64,000 nucleotides of DNA from Motilimonas eburnea (GTDB lineage Bacteria > Pseudomonadota > Gammaproteobacteria > Enterobacterales > CBDFNC01). Numbering within the stretch: the stretch's first letter is position 1; the number at the start of each line of letters is the position of its first letter. Position numbers and translations under genes: made by a program. The notes under the pieces are model-generated. The model was given only the letters and a program-made list of their open reading frames with translations. It was not told the origin of the DNA and did no database searches. Location: the NCBI RefSeq assembly GCF_021295345.1, contig NZ_JAIMJB010000006.1:151892-215891 (forward strand). The letters are read 5' to 3'. This document shows positions 27,104-39,147 of the stretch, in pieces.

Positions 27104-27676
27104 ACCCACATTGAATAAATATTCACTGACAGGTCATTTTTATATATTTATTATATTTGAGGGACAAAGCCTCTTCATTCATATAAATGAAATAAAATTC
27201 ATCACTTCATGTTGGCCCTGATACCTAGGTACGACTGATAGCCGTCAATATCAGGTGTTTTTTTACCCAATGAAGGGAGTGAATTAGTTTATACAAAAGC
27301 CCCTTAGTCTACTGATTTTGCTTAATTATAAAACCCCTTCCTGCTCAAATTACGAGTAATACAACATATAACCTCAAACAAACAAGAAAACACAGACATA
27401 AAAACCATAAAAACAATAAAATACAGACAACTAATTTGATATGAATCGATATTCAAATTGTTATTTTATTACCGCGTAGCATAGGGGGGAATAAAAGGGG
27501 GGACACACGAGAGGCAGGCTTGGCTAAAGTGAATAGTTATTAATTATCACTCATCCAATAACAATGACTAATATTTGATTTAACATGATTTTAAATATAG
27601 CTACAGAATAGATATGCAAATAACAAAAAGATAACAAGTGAATAGCTAAGATGAAAATGGGGCATATAAAGAAAGG
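27104..27676. other. AT-rich noncoding stretch between oadG and the tRNA-Arg array
   Basis: About 570 bases with no credible ORF. Visible features: a plus-oriented stem CCTGATA/TATCAGG (27217-27223 with 27249-27255) followed by TGTTTTTTT; a dyad AATTTGA-N13-TCAAATT (27433-27459); and two runs of six G (27484-27489 and 27497-27502) in otherwise AT-rich sequence. No terminator for the tRNA array is evident. Confidence 0.6.
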
Positions 27677-27753
27677 TGGCGCGCATGGAAGGAGTCGAAC
27701 CTCCGACCGCCTGGTTCGTAGCCAGGTACTCTATCCAGCTGAGCTACATGCGC
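27677..27753 (-). tRNA. tRNA-Arg (ACG), copy 4 (distal)
   Basis: A 77-nt tRNA with encoded CCA. The anticodon loop CTACGAA between CCTGG and CCAGG gives anticodon ACG (read as ICG). Acceptor GCGCATG pairs with CATGCGC. Last member of a tandem array with a 135-base period. Confidence 0.97.
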
Positions 27754-27811
27754 GTCGTAAATGTTTTATCTGATTTCGCAGAGCTTGCACTTACTAGGTA
27801 AGCAGAAGAAG

Positions 27812-27888
27812 TGGCGCGCATGGAAGGAGTCGAACCTCCGACCGCCTGGTTCGTAGCCAGGTACTCTATCCAGCTGAGCTACATGCGC
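27812..27888 (-). tRNA. tRNA-Arg (ACG), copy 3
   Basis: Same 77-nt sequence and anticodon as the distal copy. Its 58-nt flanking spacer is nearly identical to the next one, showing that gene plus spacer was duplicated in tandem. Confidence 0.97.
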
Positions 27889-27946
27889 GTCGTAAATGTT
27901 TTATCTGATTTCGCAGATCTTGCACTTACTAGGTAAGCAGAAGAAG

Positions 27947-28023
27947 TGGCGCGCATGGAAGGAGTCGAACCTCCGACCGCCTGGTTCGTAGCCAGGTACT
28001 CTATCCAGCTGAGCTACATGCGC
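27947..28023 (-). tRNA. tRNA-Arg (ACG), copy 2
   Basis: Same 77-nt sequence and anticodon ACG. The spacer to copy 1 has several substitutions (GTCATAAACG, CTTACTCGTGTAAG), so it is the older duplication boundary. Confidence 0.97.
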
Positions 28024-28082
28024 GTCATAAACGTTTTATCTGATTTCGCAGATCTTGCACTTACTCGTGTAAGTAGAAGAAG

Positions 28083-28159
28083 TGGCGCGCATGGAAGGAG
28101 TCGAACCTCCGACCGCCTGGTTCGTAGCCAGGTACTCTATCCAGCTGAGCTACATGCGC
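28083..28159 (-). tRNA. tRNA-Arg (ACG), copy 1
   Basis: Same 77-nt sequence and anticodon ACG. It follows tRNA-Ser by 18 nt in the same transcript. Confidence 0.97.
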
Positions 28160-28177
28160 GTCATTCCAGAACATAAA

Positions 28178-28270
28178 TGGCGGTGAAGGAGGGATTTGAA
28201 CCCTCGATGGGGCTACAAACCCCATACTCCCTTAGCAGGGGAGCGCCTTCGGCCACTCGGCCACCTCACC
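28178..28270 (-). tRNA. tRNA-Ser (GCT)
   Basis: A 93-nt class II tRNA with a long variable arm (TATGGGGTTTGTAGCCCCA) and encoded CCA. The anticodon stem-loop CTCCC-CTGCTAA-GGGAG gives GCT (Ser AGC/AGT). Promoter-proximal gene of the Ser-Arg4 array, which lies downstream of csrA as in vibrios. Confidence 0.97.
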
Positions 28271-28285
28271 GTTCTGGTGGCGCAC

Positions 28286-28313
28286 ATATTACCTTCAGCC
28301 GGAAATATGTCAA
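28286..28313 (-). promoter_or_regulatory. Sigma-70 promoter of the Ser/Arg tRNA array
   Basis: On the minus strand a consensus TTGACA (complement of 28308-28313), 16-nt spacer and TAATAT (complement of 28286-28291), followed by the GC-rich discriminator GTGCGCC. The start would be about 10 nt before tRNA-Ser. Confidence 0.8.
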
Positions 28314-28413
28314 ACAATTTTTAACAAAAGCGTACCGTTCGAACAGTTCTTAAGCAGGCCCTGTTAAGTATGAGAGTTTTAAGACAATATCTTGATAATG
28401 AGCACGCCAATAC

Positions 28414-28438
28414 AAAAAAAGGAGCCATTGGCTCCTTT
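28414..28438 (-). terminator. Terminator of csrA
   Basis: A 9-bp stem, AAAGGAGCC/GGCTCCTTT, with a 3-nt loop (28418-28438), followed on the minus strand by TTTTTTTGTA. It separates csrA from the tRNA array. Confidence 0.9.
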
Positions 28439-28450
28439 ATCGAATCAGGG

Positions 28451-28633
28451 TTAGAAGGAATCAGAGCCCTTTTCTGCTTGAATTCGCATGTAGATCTCTT
28501 CACGGTGTACAGACACCTCTTTTGGTGCATTCACACCAATTCGAACTTGGTTGCCTTTCACTCCTAGAACAGTCACTGTTACTTCGTCACCGATCATTAA
28601 CGTTTCACCTACACGACGAGTCAAAATTAGCAT
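28451..28633 (-). CDS. csrA: Carbon storage regulator CsrA
   Basis: A 60-aa RNA-binding dimer that represses or stabilises mRNAs at GGA motifs. It starts [16 protein letters not shown] and has the beta-strand RNA-contact residues Arg44-type in [13 protein letters not shown] place the start at 28633, with AAGGAG at the correct distance; the frame runs 20 codons further upstream without family similarity. Third in alaS-lysC-csrA. BarA (51042) is the sensor kinase that, with UvrY, classically controls the CsrB RNAs that titrate this protein. Confidence 0.97.
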   Translation of the reverse strand: MLILTRRVGETLMIGDEVTVTVLGVKGNQVRIGVNAPKEVSVHREEIYMRIQAEKGSDSF

Positions 28634-28640
28634 ATACAGC

Positions 28641-28647
28641 TCCTTGT
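28641..28647 (-). promoter_or_regulatory. CsrA-type binding motif overlapping the csrA Shine-Dalgarno
   Basis: The leader reads ACAAGGA on the minus strand, matching the core ACARGGA of the CsrA consensus and covering the ribosome-binding site 7 nt before the ATG. This suggests the autorepression known for E. coli csrA. Confidence 0.5.
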
Positions 28648-28703
28648 TTCCATTTTCTGTTTTGTTAGATTCTATTATCCATATATCAACCAAAAAGGTA
28701 ATA

Positions 28704-28727
28704 CCTAATATCCGATAGCATATTAGG
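28704..28727. repeat. Dyad between lysC and csrA
   Basis: Perfect 8-bp inverted repeat CCTAATAT/ATATTAGG with an 8-nt loop. In the minus-strand RNA the loop ends in CGG followed by the stem A (a GGA trinucleotide). A T5 run lies about 10 nt downstream, so partial termination after lysC is possible. Confidence 0.5.
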
Positions 28728-28735
28728 GTTTTCGC

Positions 28736-29968
28736 CTACTTACCTGCTTCAGGCTCCGCATCTAAGCCAAATGCAGTGTGCAATGAACGCACCGCAAGCT
28801 CAAGGTACTTTTCATCAATTAAAACAGAAACCTTAATTTCAGAGGTAGAAATCTGATGCATATTGATATTTTCATGGCCAAGCACTTCAAACATGGTTTT
28901 GGCAACGCCTGGATGATTCCACATACCCACGCCCACAATAGACACTTTAGCTATATGTTCATCACCTTGCACTTTTTGAGCGCCCACTTCGGTTGCCACT
29001 TGATTCAACAAATCCGTTGCTCGGCGATAATCATCACGATGTACAGTGAAGGTAAAATCCGCTTTGCCGTCGCCTAAGGTATTTTGCACGATCATATCAA
29101 TGTCAATACCTGCGTCACCAATCGGAGATAGAACACGTGCTGCCATAGCGGGTTCATCAGGCACACCACAAATAGTTAAACGTGCTTCATCACGGTTAAA
29201 AGCAATACCTGATACAACAGGAGATTCCATGTTTACTTCCTCATAACTGATTAACGTGCCTGAGCCTTCTTTAAAACTTGATAGTACACGTAGTGGTACA
29301 CTGTATTTACCTGCAAATTCTACCGAACGAATTTGTAGAACCTTCGCCCCTAAACTTGCCATTTCTAACATTTCTTCAAACGTGATGGTGTCTAAGCGTC
29401 TTGCTTGCGGAACCATCCGCGGGTCAGTGGTGTACACACCATCCACATCGGTATAGATTTGACATTCATCCGCTTTTAACGCCGCAGCTACGGCAACTGC
29501 AGAGGTATCCGAGCCACCGCGACCTAAGGTGGTAATGTTGTTAAATTCATCACGTCCTTGGAAACCGGCAACCACAACCACTTTACCTGCAGCCAAATGT
29601 TGGTCTAAGTTTTTCGTTTCAACGTCCAGAATGCGCGCTTTACTATGACTCGAATCCGTCTTCATACGCATTTGATCGCCTGTCATGGAAACCGCATCAA
29701 CACCAATTTTTTGTAGCGCAATAGCGAGCAAAGCTATCGTCACTTGTTCGCCGGTTGAAACCAACACATCCATCTCTCGGCGACTCGCATCTAAGTCTAA
29801 CTCTTTTGCCATGCCAATAAGACGGTTCGTCTCCCCCGACATCGCCGAGACAACAACAACGACATCATGGCCTTCGGCCTTAGTCCGCTTTACTCGCTCA
29901 GCCACAGCTTCAATACGCTCTAACGTACCAACAGAGGTACCACCATATTTTTGAACAATTACACCCAC
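28736..29968 (-). CDS. lysC: Aspartokinase (lysine-sensitive type, LysC)
   Basis: A 410-aa monofunctional aspartate kinase, first step of the Lys/Met/Thr pathway. The N-terminal MGVIVQKYGGTSVGT carries the KYGGTS ATP/substrate motif, and GRGGSDTSAVAVAAAL is at about 154-169. Two C-terminal ACT domains (about 270-405) are the feedback site. Between alaS and csrA, as in vibrios and shewanellas. There is no homoserine dehydrogenase fusion. Confidence 0.95.
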   Translation of the reverse strand: MGVIVQKYGGTSVGTLERIEAVAERVKRTKAEGHDVVVVVSAMSGETNRLIGMAKELDLDASRREMDVLVSTGEQVTIALLAIALQKIGVDAVSMTGDQMRMKTDSSHSKARILDVETKNLDQHLAAGKVVVVAGFQGRDEFNNITTLGRGGSDTSAVAVAAALKADECQIYTDVDGVYTTDPRMVPQARRLDTITFEEMLEMASLGAKVLQIRSVEFAGKYSVPLRVLSSFKEGSGTLISYEEVNMESPVVSGIAFNRDEARLTICGVPDEPAMAARVLSPIGDAGIDIDMIVQNTLGDGKADFTFTVHRDDYRRATDLLNQVATEVGAQKVQGDEHIAKVSIVGVGMWNHPGVAKTMFEVLGHENINMHQISTSEIKVSVLIDEKYLELAVRSLHTAFGLDAEPEAGK

Positions 29969-29981
29969 GTGCGTTTCCTTT

Positions 29982-32585
<2,604 letters not shown>

Positions 32586-32615
32586 TTACGGTTCCGAGTT
32601 AAGCTAAATTAAACC

Positions 32616-32646
32616 ATTAATGCTCAGCCATGCTGGCAGCATTAAT
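32616..32646. promoter_or_regulatory. Perfect dyad in the alaS leader
   Basis: Arms ATTAATGCT (32616-32624) and AGCATTAAT (32638-32646) are perfect inverted repeats around a centre that itself contains CAGC-CAT-GCTG. It lies 34-64 bases upstream of the alaS ATG. E. coli AlaRS is known to repress its own gene by binding a palindrome at the promoter, so this is a candidate for similar control. The rest of the 319-bp recX/alaS gap (32583-32901) shows nothing else I can support. Confidence 0.5.
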
Positions 32647-32901
32647 CGACAAGATTAAATCGGCACAATATATCACGGGGAAACACGAGGGAAAAGTAAA
32701 CAGCGTGAATTCAAAACAGTACTGGCTAAGGCTAGCGCTTCACCTTAGCAATATGATGTTAAAACTGGCCAAACCAGCATATTTGCACAGTTAAATCCAT
32801 AAGCACGTTATGAGACAACAAGCATGACACTCAGTTTGCGATATAGGGCAGCAACGCTATTTGGTTCACCACCCGATTTGGGCTACTTGAAAGAGCAAAC
32901 A

Positions 32902-33384
32902 CTAGTTAGCTTCTTCGATAGCAAACCTGACTTGCTCGCTATCAAAACCACGAGAAAACAGGTAACGCTGGCGTTTCTGACGTTCTTTAAAATCGCAGAT
33001 CGCGACACTGGCGTATTTTTTGCGATAACATTGCAAAGCGAGCTGAAACCAATCCAATTCAAGCTCTTCTATGCTTTGTTGGATCCGTTCCGCATCGATC
33101 CCTTTTTGCTTTAATTCCATTTTGATCCGCGTTAATCCAAACCCTTTGTTGGATTTAATGCGAATAAAACTACTGCAATAACGGGTGTCGTTAATATAGT
33201 CACTCTCACAACAAGATGAGATGGCCTGTTCGACAAGCTGAGGAGGATATGCTTTTTGTAGTAATTTCTGTTTAACTTCAAGACGAGAATGCTCCCGTCT
33301 TGAAACCAAGTTTATCACAGCCTGATAAACTTGGTTAAAGCTAGCATCGCTGCGATCAATCTTGTTGTGATTCATCAAGCTCAT
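32902..33384 (-). CDS. recX: Regulatory protein RecX
   Basis: A 160-aa inhibitor of RecA filament extension. It shows the three tandem three-helix repeats of RecX, with [19 protein letters not shown] (about 27-45), [20 protein letters not shown] and the C-terminal [20 protein letters not shown]. The ATG at 33384 overlaps the 3' end of recA by 29 nt (a second ATG is three codons on), so it is translated from recA mRNA. No cinA lies between mutS and recA here. Confidence 0.93.
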   Translation of the reverse strand: MSLMNHNKIDRSDASFNQVYQAVINLVSRREHSRLEVKQKLLQKAYPPQLVEQAISSCCESDYINDTRYCSSFIRIKSNKGFGLTRIKMELKQKGIDAERIQQSIEELELDWFQLALQCYRKKYASVAICDFKERQKRQRYLFSRGFDSEQVRFAIEEAN

Positions 33385-34414
33385 TGGCTAACTCAGTTTC
33401 AGTGTTCACCTTCTCACCTGGTTTGGGCAGCAATGCCTCTCGCAACAAGCCTTCAATTTCTTGTGCGACATGCGGATGTTCCGTTAGGTAGCGACAGGCA
33501 TTGGCTTTACCTTGACCAATTTTGTCACCCTTGTAAGAAAACCAAGCGCCCGCTTTTTCGACTAACTTTTCTTTTACGCCAAGGTCAATAATCTCAGCCA
33601 AACGGTTGATACCACCGCCATAAAGAATTTGGAATTCAGCTTGTTTAAACGGAGGGGATACCTTGTTTTTAACAACCTTAACCCGCGTTTCATTACCGAC
33701 CACTTCATCGCCTTCTTTGACCGCACCGATTCGACGGATATCAAGGCGTACCGAAGCATAGAACTTCAAGGCATTACCGCCAGTGGTGGTTTCAGGCGAA
33801 CCAAACATGACGCCGATCTTCATCCGGATTTGGTTGATGAAAATACATAAACAGTTAGTTTGTTTGATATTACCCGTTAACTTACGTAGCGCTTGTGACA
33901 TCAAGCGAGCCTGTAAGCCCACGTGTGAGTCACCCATGTCACCTTCAATTTCAGCCTTTGGCGTCAACGCAGCGACCGAGTCAATCACGACAAGGTTCAC
34001 AGCGCCAGAGCGCACAAGCATGTCACAAATCTCTAATGCTTGTTCGCCCGTATCGGGTTGAGAGATCAGTAGCTCATCAACATTCACGCCTAATTTGCGT
34101 GCATAAATAGGATCGAGCGCGTGCTCCGCATCGATAAAGGCACAAGTTTTACCTTGTCTTTGCGCTTCTGCAATCGCTTGCAGTGTTAATGTGGTTTTAC
34201 CAGAACTTTCAGGTCCGTAAATTTCAACAATACGGCCATAAGGCAGACCGCCTATCCCCAGTGCCACATCAAGCCCTAGGGAACCGGTCGAAACAGATTC
34301 AATATCTAACATAGCGGCTGCGCCATCGCCTAAACGCATAATCGAACCTTTACCAAACTGCTTTTCAATTTGGCCTAGTGCTGCAGCTAACGCTTTTTCT
34401 TTATTGGGATCCAT
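33356..34414 (-). CDS. recA: Recombinase RecA
   Basis: A 352-aa strand-exchange protein and SOS co-protease. Walker [10 protein letters not shown] (about 67-75), Walker [12 protein letters not shown], the L2 region [16 protein letters not shown] and an acidic C-terminal tail (NELDESQQD) are all present. Regulated by LexA through the box inside its promoter. Transcribed with recX. Confidence 0.98.
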   Translation of the reverse strand: MDPNKEKALAAALGQIEKQFGKGSIMRLGDGAAAMLDIESVSTGSLGLDVALGIGGLPYGRIVEIYGPESSGKTTLTLQAIAEAQRQGKTCAFIDAEHALDPIYARKLGVNVDELLISQPDTGEQALEICDMLVRSGAVNLVVIDSVAALTPKAEIEGDMGDSHVGLQARLMSQALRKLTGNIKQTNCLCIFINQIRMKIGVMFGSPETTTGGNALKFYASVRLDIRRIGAVKEGDEVVGNETRVKVVKNKVSPPFKQAEFQILYGGGINRLAEIIDLGVKEKLVEKAGAWFSYKGDKIGQGKANACRYLTEHPHVAQEIEGLLREALLPKPGEKVNTETELANELDESQQD

Positions 34415-34458
34415 TTACGACTCCAGTAGGGTAAAATAAGTTTTAAGTAATTGGCTTT

Positions 34459-34486
34459 AGTATACTGTGGTTTCGTACAGTATCAA
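34459..34486 (-). promoter_or_regulatory. recA promoter with embedded LexA box
   Basis: On the minus strand -35 TTGATA (complement of 34481-34486) and -10 TATACT (complement of 34459-34464) are exactly 16 nt apart, and those 16 nt are a perfect LexA site, CTGT-N8-ACAG (34465-34480). A second site with one mismatch, CTGT-N8-TCAG, lies at 34499-34514. Confidence 0.92.
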
Positions 34487-34608
34487 GTAAAAAGTACACT
34501 GTATATAAAATCAGTTCTTTATTGGCTAATTCATTGCAATTACATTCTAACCAAGTTTAATGATAGTCACACTATCCAATCCGAGATTCAAACGGCAGAG
34601 ATTCCTTG

Positions 34609-37185
34609 ATGAGTAAAAACAATGTTTCGCAACACACCCCTATGATGCAACAGTATTTAGCATTAAAGGCTGAGGCACCTGATATTCTGCTGTTTTACCG
34701 CATGGGCGATTTTTATGAGTTATTTTTTGAAGATGCTAAAAAAGCGTCTCGCTTACTCGGCATTTCCTTAACCAAGCGAGGCCAAACCGCAGGTCAACCC
34801 ATTCCGATGGCCGGTGTGCCCCATCACGCAGTTGAAGGCTATTTAGTCAAACTGGTGCAGCTCGGTGAATCAGCAGCGATTTGTGAACAAGTGGGCGATC
34901 CGGCCACCAGCAAAGGTCCTGTGGAACGCAAAATAGTTCGCATCATTACCCCCGGTACCGTCAGTGATGAAGCCTTATTGGACGATAACCGAGACAATTT
35001 AATCTCTTGTGTTTACTACCAGCAATCTCATTTTGGTTTAGCTACCTTAGACATTACCAGCGGTCGTTTCGTCATTAACCAATTTCCAGAACAAGAAACC
35101 TTGCAAGCAGAGCTGCAACGATTAGATCCAGCGGAATTACTCTACCCTGAAGATTTCCCGTATATCCAATTGTTCGAACAGCGACGCGGGATCCGCCGCC
35201 GTCCTGAATGGGAGTTTGAATTAACCACAGCAACGCGGATTCTCACGCAGCAATTCGAAACGCGCGATTTAGTGGGCTTTGGTGTCGCCAACGCAACGGT
35301 AGCCCTTTGCGCAGCAGGTTGCCTGTTACAATACATAAAGGATACACAAAGAACAGCCTTGCCCCATATAAACGGCATTAGTTTAGAGCAAAATCAAAGT
35401 GTTGTAATTTTAGATGCCGCGACAAGACGCAATTTGGAGCTCACGCAGAACCTGGCGGGCGGTAATGAAAACACCTTAGCAGAGGTCCTTGATAATACCG
35501 CTACCGCGATGGGCAGCCGGTTATTGAAACGCTGGCTCCACCAACCAAGTCGAGATCTCGCGTTACTGCAACAGAGACAGACTCAAATCGCCACCCTGAT
35601 CGATCACAATCTCTACACCGATTGCAGTGAGCAGCTTAAAAATATCGGCGACATCGAGCGAGTCATTGCCCGCTTAGCGTTAAAGAGTGCCAGACCAAGG
35701 GACTTAGTAAAACTGAAAAACGCCTTTGCCAGCTTGCCGGATTTACATGAATTATTACTTGAAAGTGATAACCCACTGCTACAACAATTGTGCCAGCGCA
35801 TTGGCCTATATCCAGATTTAGCGAAGCTGCTAGAAGAAGCCATTATTGACAACCCCCCGGTGCTGATCCGAGATGGTGGCGTTATTGCGCCCGGGTATCA
35901 TGCTGAACTTGACGAATGGCGCAGCCTATCCAAAGGTGCAACGGATTACCTCGCTGAACTAGAAGAGCGTGAAAAGCATGCCACTGGGATAGCCAGCTTG
36001 AAAGTGAGCTATAACAAGGTACACGGTTATTACATTGAAGTGAGCCGTAGCCAAAGTGACCAAGTGCCTGCACATTATGTACGACGCCAAACCTTGAAAA
36101 ACACCGAGCGCTACTTGATCCCTGAGTTAAAAACCCATGAAGACAAAGTGTTAATGAGTCAGGGCAAAGCTCTTGCCTTAGAGAAAAAGCTCTACGAAGA
36201 ATTACTGGATACGTTACAGCCCTATCTGAGTCAGCTGCAACAAACCGCCGTCGCCTTATCTGAGTTAGATGTGTTAGCTAACTTTGCTGAGCGTGCAGAA
36301 ACCTTGCAATACGTTAGACCAACACTTAAAGCTGATTCAGGGATAAAAATCAGCGCAGGTCGTCATCCGGTGGTCGAGCAAGTCAGTCACGACCCCTTTA
36401 TTGCCAATCCGGTCGCGCTAAACCCCGATCGTCGCATGCTCATTGTGACCGGTCCCAACATGGGTGGTAAATCGACTTATATGCGACAAATTGCGCTTAT
36501 TGTACTGATGGCGCATACGGGCTGTTATGTCCCCGCAGATGACGCTGTCATAGGGGATGTCGATAGGATCTTCACTCGTATTGGGGCCAGTGATGATCTC
36601 GCCAGTGGCCGTTCTACGTTTATGGTTGAAATGACTGAAACCGCTAATATCCTGCATAACGCGACCGCCTCTAGCTTGGTCTTGATGGATGAGATCGGCC
36701 GCGGTACCAGTACCTACGATGGCATGTCTCTCGCTTGGGCTTGTGCGGAGCATTTAGCACAATCGACTCAAGCGTTAACCTTGTTTGCAACCCATTATTT
36801 TGAGTTAACGCAACTGCCCGAATTGCTCCAAGGCCTTGCTAATGTGCATCTGGATGCCATAGAACATCAAGATAGCATCGCCTTTATGCATTCGGTGCAA
36901 GAAGGCGCGGCAAGTAAAAGCTTTGGCCTACAGGTGGCCGCTTTAGCTGGCGTCCCCAAACAGGTCATTCAACAAGCAAAACGTAAATTGCACCAATTAG
37001 AAAACCAAGGGCAGCAGCAATTAACCGTGGATCCACAAGCGCAGCAGACCGAGCCCCCTAGTCAGCCGAGTTTGCCTTTTGAACTTCCCCACCCTGTGAT
37101 TGAGGAATTAGCTCAGATTAATCCCGATGAGCTGACCCCCAAACAAGCACTAGAGCTGTTGTATCAACTAAAACAGAGCCTATAG
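34609..37185 (+). CDS. mutS: DNA mismatch repair protein MutS
   Basis: An 858-aa mismatch sensor. The mismatch-binding Phe-x-Glu lies in [14 protein letters not shown] (about 30-43). The Walker A loop [13 protein letters not shown] (about 617-629), [12 protein letters not shown] and the His-containing [10 protein letters not shown] follow, with a C-terminal tetramerisation tail. I use the ATG at 34609 over the TTG one codon earlier. Divergent from recA and convergent with rpoS. Works with MutH (12442); mutL is not in the window. Confidence 0.97.
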   Translation: MSKNNVSQHTPMMQQYLALKAEAPDILLFYRMGDFYELFFEDAKKASRLLGISLTKRGQTAGQPIPMAGVPHHAVEGYLVKLVQLGESAAICEQVGDPATSKGPVERKIVRIITPGTVSDEALLDDNRDNLISCVYYQQSHFGLATLDITSGRFVINQFPEQETLQAELQRLDPAELLYPEDFPYIQLFEQRRGIRRRPEWEFELTTATRILTQQFETRDLVGFGVANATVALCAAGCLLQYIKDTQRTALPHINGISLEQNQSVVILDAATRRNLELTQNLAGGNENTLAEVLDNTATAMGSRLLKRWLHQPSRDLALLQQRQTQIATLIDHNLYTDCSEQLKNIGDIERVIARLALKSARPRDLVKLKNAFASLPDLHELLLESDNPLLQQLCQRIGLYPDLAKLLEEAIIDNPPVLIRDGGVIAPGYHAELDEWRSLSKGATDYLAELEEREKHATGIASLKVSYNKVHGYYIEVSRSQSDQVPAHYVRRQTLKNTERYLIPELKTHEDKVLMSQGKALALEKKLYEELLDTLQPYLSQLQQTAVALSELDVLANFAERAETLQYVRPTLKADSGIKISAGRHPVVEQVSHDPFIANPVALNPDRRMLIVTGPNMGGKSTYMRQIALIVLMAHTGCYVPADDAVIGDVDRIFTRIGASDDLASGRSTFMVEMTETANILHNATASSLVLMDEIGRGTSTYDGMSLAWACAEHLAQSTQALTLFATHYFELTQLPELLQGLANVHLDAIEHQDSIAFMHSVQEGAASKSFGLQVAALAGVPKQVIQQAKRKLHQLENQGQQQLTVDPQAQQTEPPSQPSLPFELPHPVIEELAQINPDELTPKQALELLYQLKQSL

Positions 37186-37226
37186 CCTTACTCCCTAAGG
37201 AAAATTTTGCCTTAAGCCTCAGATCA

Positions 37227-37253
37227 AAAAAGCCGCATTCACTGCGGCTTTTT
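37227..37253. terminator. Bidirectional terminator between mutS and rpoS
   Basis: An 11-bp perfect stem, AAAAAGCCGCA/TGCGGCTTTTT, with a 5-nt loop, in the gap between the convergent genes. Confidence 0.92.
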
Positions 37254-37278
37254 ACATAACAAATCACATTAGCAAAGA

Positions 37279-38241
37279 TTATTCACGAAACAAGGCTTCA
37301 ATGTTGAGACCCTGCTGGGTTAACACATCACGTAATCGACGTAGGGCTTCTACCTGAATTTGTCTCACTCGCTCACGGGTTAAACCTATCTCACGGCCTA
37401 CATCTTCTAGCGTCGACGCTTCATATCCTAATAAACCAAAACGTCTTGCCAGCACTTCACGTTGCTTTGGATTAAGCTCTTCTAGCCAATGCACTAAGCT
37501 TGAGCTGATATCATCATCTTGAGTTGAGCCTTCTGGACCACCTGACTTCTCATCGGCAATCACATCTAATAATGCTTTATCTGTGTCTCCACCGATGGGG
37601 GTGTCAACAGAGCTGATCCGCTCGTTTAGGCGCAGCATCTTATTCACGTCTTCCACAGGGCGGTCCAACTTTTCAGCGATTTCTTCTGCGGTTGGCTCAT
37701 GATCTAAGGATTGTGCCAGCTCGCGAGCCGTTCGTAGGTAAACATTAAGCTCTTTCACAACATGAATCGGTAAGCGTATGGTGCGGGTTTGGTTCATGAT
37801 CGCCCGCTCGATGGTTTGGCGGATCCACCAAGTGGCATAAGTTGAGAATCTAAAGCCTCGCTCTGGGTCAAACTTTTCAACAGCGCGGATTAAGCCTAAG
37901 TTCCCCTCTTCAATTAGGTCAAGCAGGGCTAAGCCTCGGTTGTTGTATCGGCGTGCAATTTTGACTACCAGGCGCAAGTTACTCTCAATCATGCGTTTAC
38001 GAGCGACTTCGTCACCACGGAGTGCACGTCTAGCGTAATAAACTTCTTCTTCAGCGGTCAGTAGGGGGGAAAAACCAATCTCCCCGAGGTAGAGCTGAGT
38101 TGCGTCTAGATTCTTGACTTCGGAAGCAACCATTAACTCTTCGTCAATGTCGTCTTCGATGCTCGCTAGTTCAATGTCTTGATCATCGATTAAATCTGAG
38201 TCTTTAGGCGAAGCTTTGGTGTTTTGTGTAGTGAGATTCAT
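37279..38241 (-). CDS. rpoS: RNA polymerase sigma factor RpoS
   Basis: A 320-aa stationary-phase sigma factor. Region 1.2 starts about [16 protein letters not shown]. Region 2 has [33 protein letters not shown] sequence with the -10-binding [17 protein letters not shown] (about 131-147). Region 4 has the helix-turn-helix [19 protein letters not shown] (about 276-294). It follows nlpD by 44 nt; rpoS promoters in relatives lie inside nlpD. Downstream, mutS converges. Confidence 0.97.
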   Translation of the reverse strand: MNLTTQNTKASPKDSDLIDDQDIELASIEDDIDEELMVASEVKNLDATQLYLGEIGFSPLLTAEEEVYYARRALRGDEVARKRMIESNLRLVVKIARRYNNRGLALLDLIEEGNLGLIRAVEKFDPERGFRFSTYATWWIRQTIERAIMNQTRTIRLPIHVVKELNVYLRTARELAQSLDHEPTAEEIAEKLDRPVEDVNKMLRLNERISSVDTPIGGDTDKALLDVIADEKSGGPEGSTQDDDISSSLVHWLEELNPKQREVLARRFGLLGYEASTLEDVGREIGLTRERVRQIQVEALRRLRDVLTQQGLNIEALFRE

Positions 38242-38285
38242 ACAGTGTTCTCCCTAACAGTTGCAGTACAAATGTACTGCTACGG

Positions 38286-39143
38286 TTATTTTTTTGGTAA
38301 AAACCGTAATGGATCTACGGATTTACCGCGGTACCTAATTTCGAAATGAAGCCGGACATCGGTTGTGCCTGTACTTCCCATTTCAGCTATGAGCTGGCCC
38401 ACTTTAACCGTTTGCTGCTCTTTAACGAGCAACTTATCATTATGAGCATAAGCGCTAAGGTAGTCATCATTGTGTTTGATGATGATTAACTTGCCATATC
38501 CCCTTAAGGCACTTCCGGCATATACAACTTTGCCATCGGCCGATGCTTTAACAGGCTGATTTCGCTTGCCGGCAATATCTATGCCCTTGTTACCCAATTC
38601 TGCGGTGGAAAAGCGAGCAACGATTTTTCCATCGGTTGGCCATCGCCATTGAGTAATCTTATTTGCAGCTACGTCAGTTGTTGCATTTTTGTTGTTGTTT
38701 TTTTCAGCGTATTCCTTTCTTTTTGGCTGTTCAAGTTTTTTTTGTTGAATTTTTGAATTTTTATGATCTGCTGTATTTTTTACTTGCTTGGCTTGCTTTT
38801 TGCTTTCAACCTGGTTTTTAACACTAGTGGAACCGGTTCCAGAAGCATTATATTTTGCAGGCGGAATTTTTAGTTTTTGTCCGACGAAGATGGTATATGG
38901 GGGCTTGATTCGGTTGTATGCGGCGATATCCTTATAATCTCTGCCCGCTCGCCAAGCAATGGCAAACAAGGTATCCCCCTTTTTTACTTGATAAACACTT
39001 TGTGACAGTTGGCCGTAGGTTTGCTTTTGATATTTACCCACTGTTTTTACGGGAGCAGGCGTATGGTTAGCACTGCACGCCGACAGAAGTAAAATAAGCA
39101 GGATAAACGGAGCACGAGGCCAGCGTAAACTAAGTGTCACCAT
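38286..39143 (-). CDS. nlpD: Murein hydrolase activator NlpD
   Basis: An outer-membrane lipoprotein that activates amidases at the septum. From the ATG at 39143 it is 285 aa, with lipobox LLLSAC near residue 23. A LysM domain follows (YQVKKGDTLFAIAWRAG, then IFVGQKLKIP), then a Lys/Asn/Gln-rich linker, and a C-terminal M23/LytM-like domain with GNKGIDIAG and HLHFEIR-like RLHFEIRYRGKSVDP. The fold lacks an intact zinc site, as in NlpD/EnvC activators. An in-frame ATG at 39179 would overlap pcm. Confidence 0.93.
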   Translation of the reverse strand: MVTLSLRWPRAPFILLILLLSACSANHTPAPVKTVGKYQKQTYGQLSQSVYQVKKGDTLFAIAWRAGRDYKDIAAYNRIKPPYTIFVGQKLKIPPAKYNASGTGSTSVKNQVESKKQAKQVKNTADHKNSKIQQKKLEQPKRKEYAEKNNNKNATTDVAANKITQWRWPTDGKIVARFSTAELGNKGIDIAGKRNQPVKASADGKVVYAGSALRGYGKLIIIKHNDDYLSAYAHNDKLLVKEQQTVKVGQLIAEMGSTGTTDVRLHFEIRYRGKSVDPLRFLPKK

Positions 39144-39147
39144 ATAC

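Noticed and set aside
27677..28159. Tandem 135-base repeats as a possible CRISPR array
   Set aside because: The repeat units are complete tRNA-Arg genes with near-identical spacers, not short repeats with unique spacers.
27946..28176. 76-aa ORF over tRNA-Arg genes
   Set aside because: It is a translation of the opposite strand of two tRNA genes (the MEGVEPPT-type artefact common in databases).
32824..33114. 96-aa plus-strand ORF opposite recX
   Set aside because: Most of it is antisense to recX, which is clearly the coding strand.
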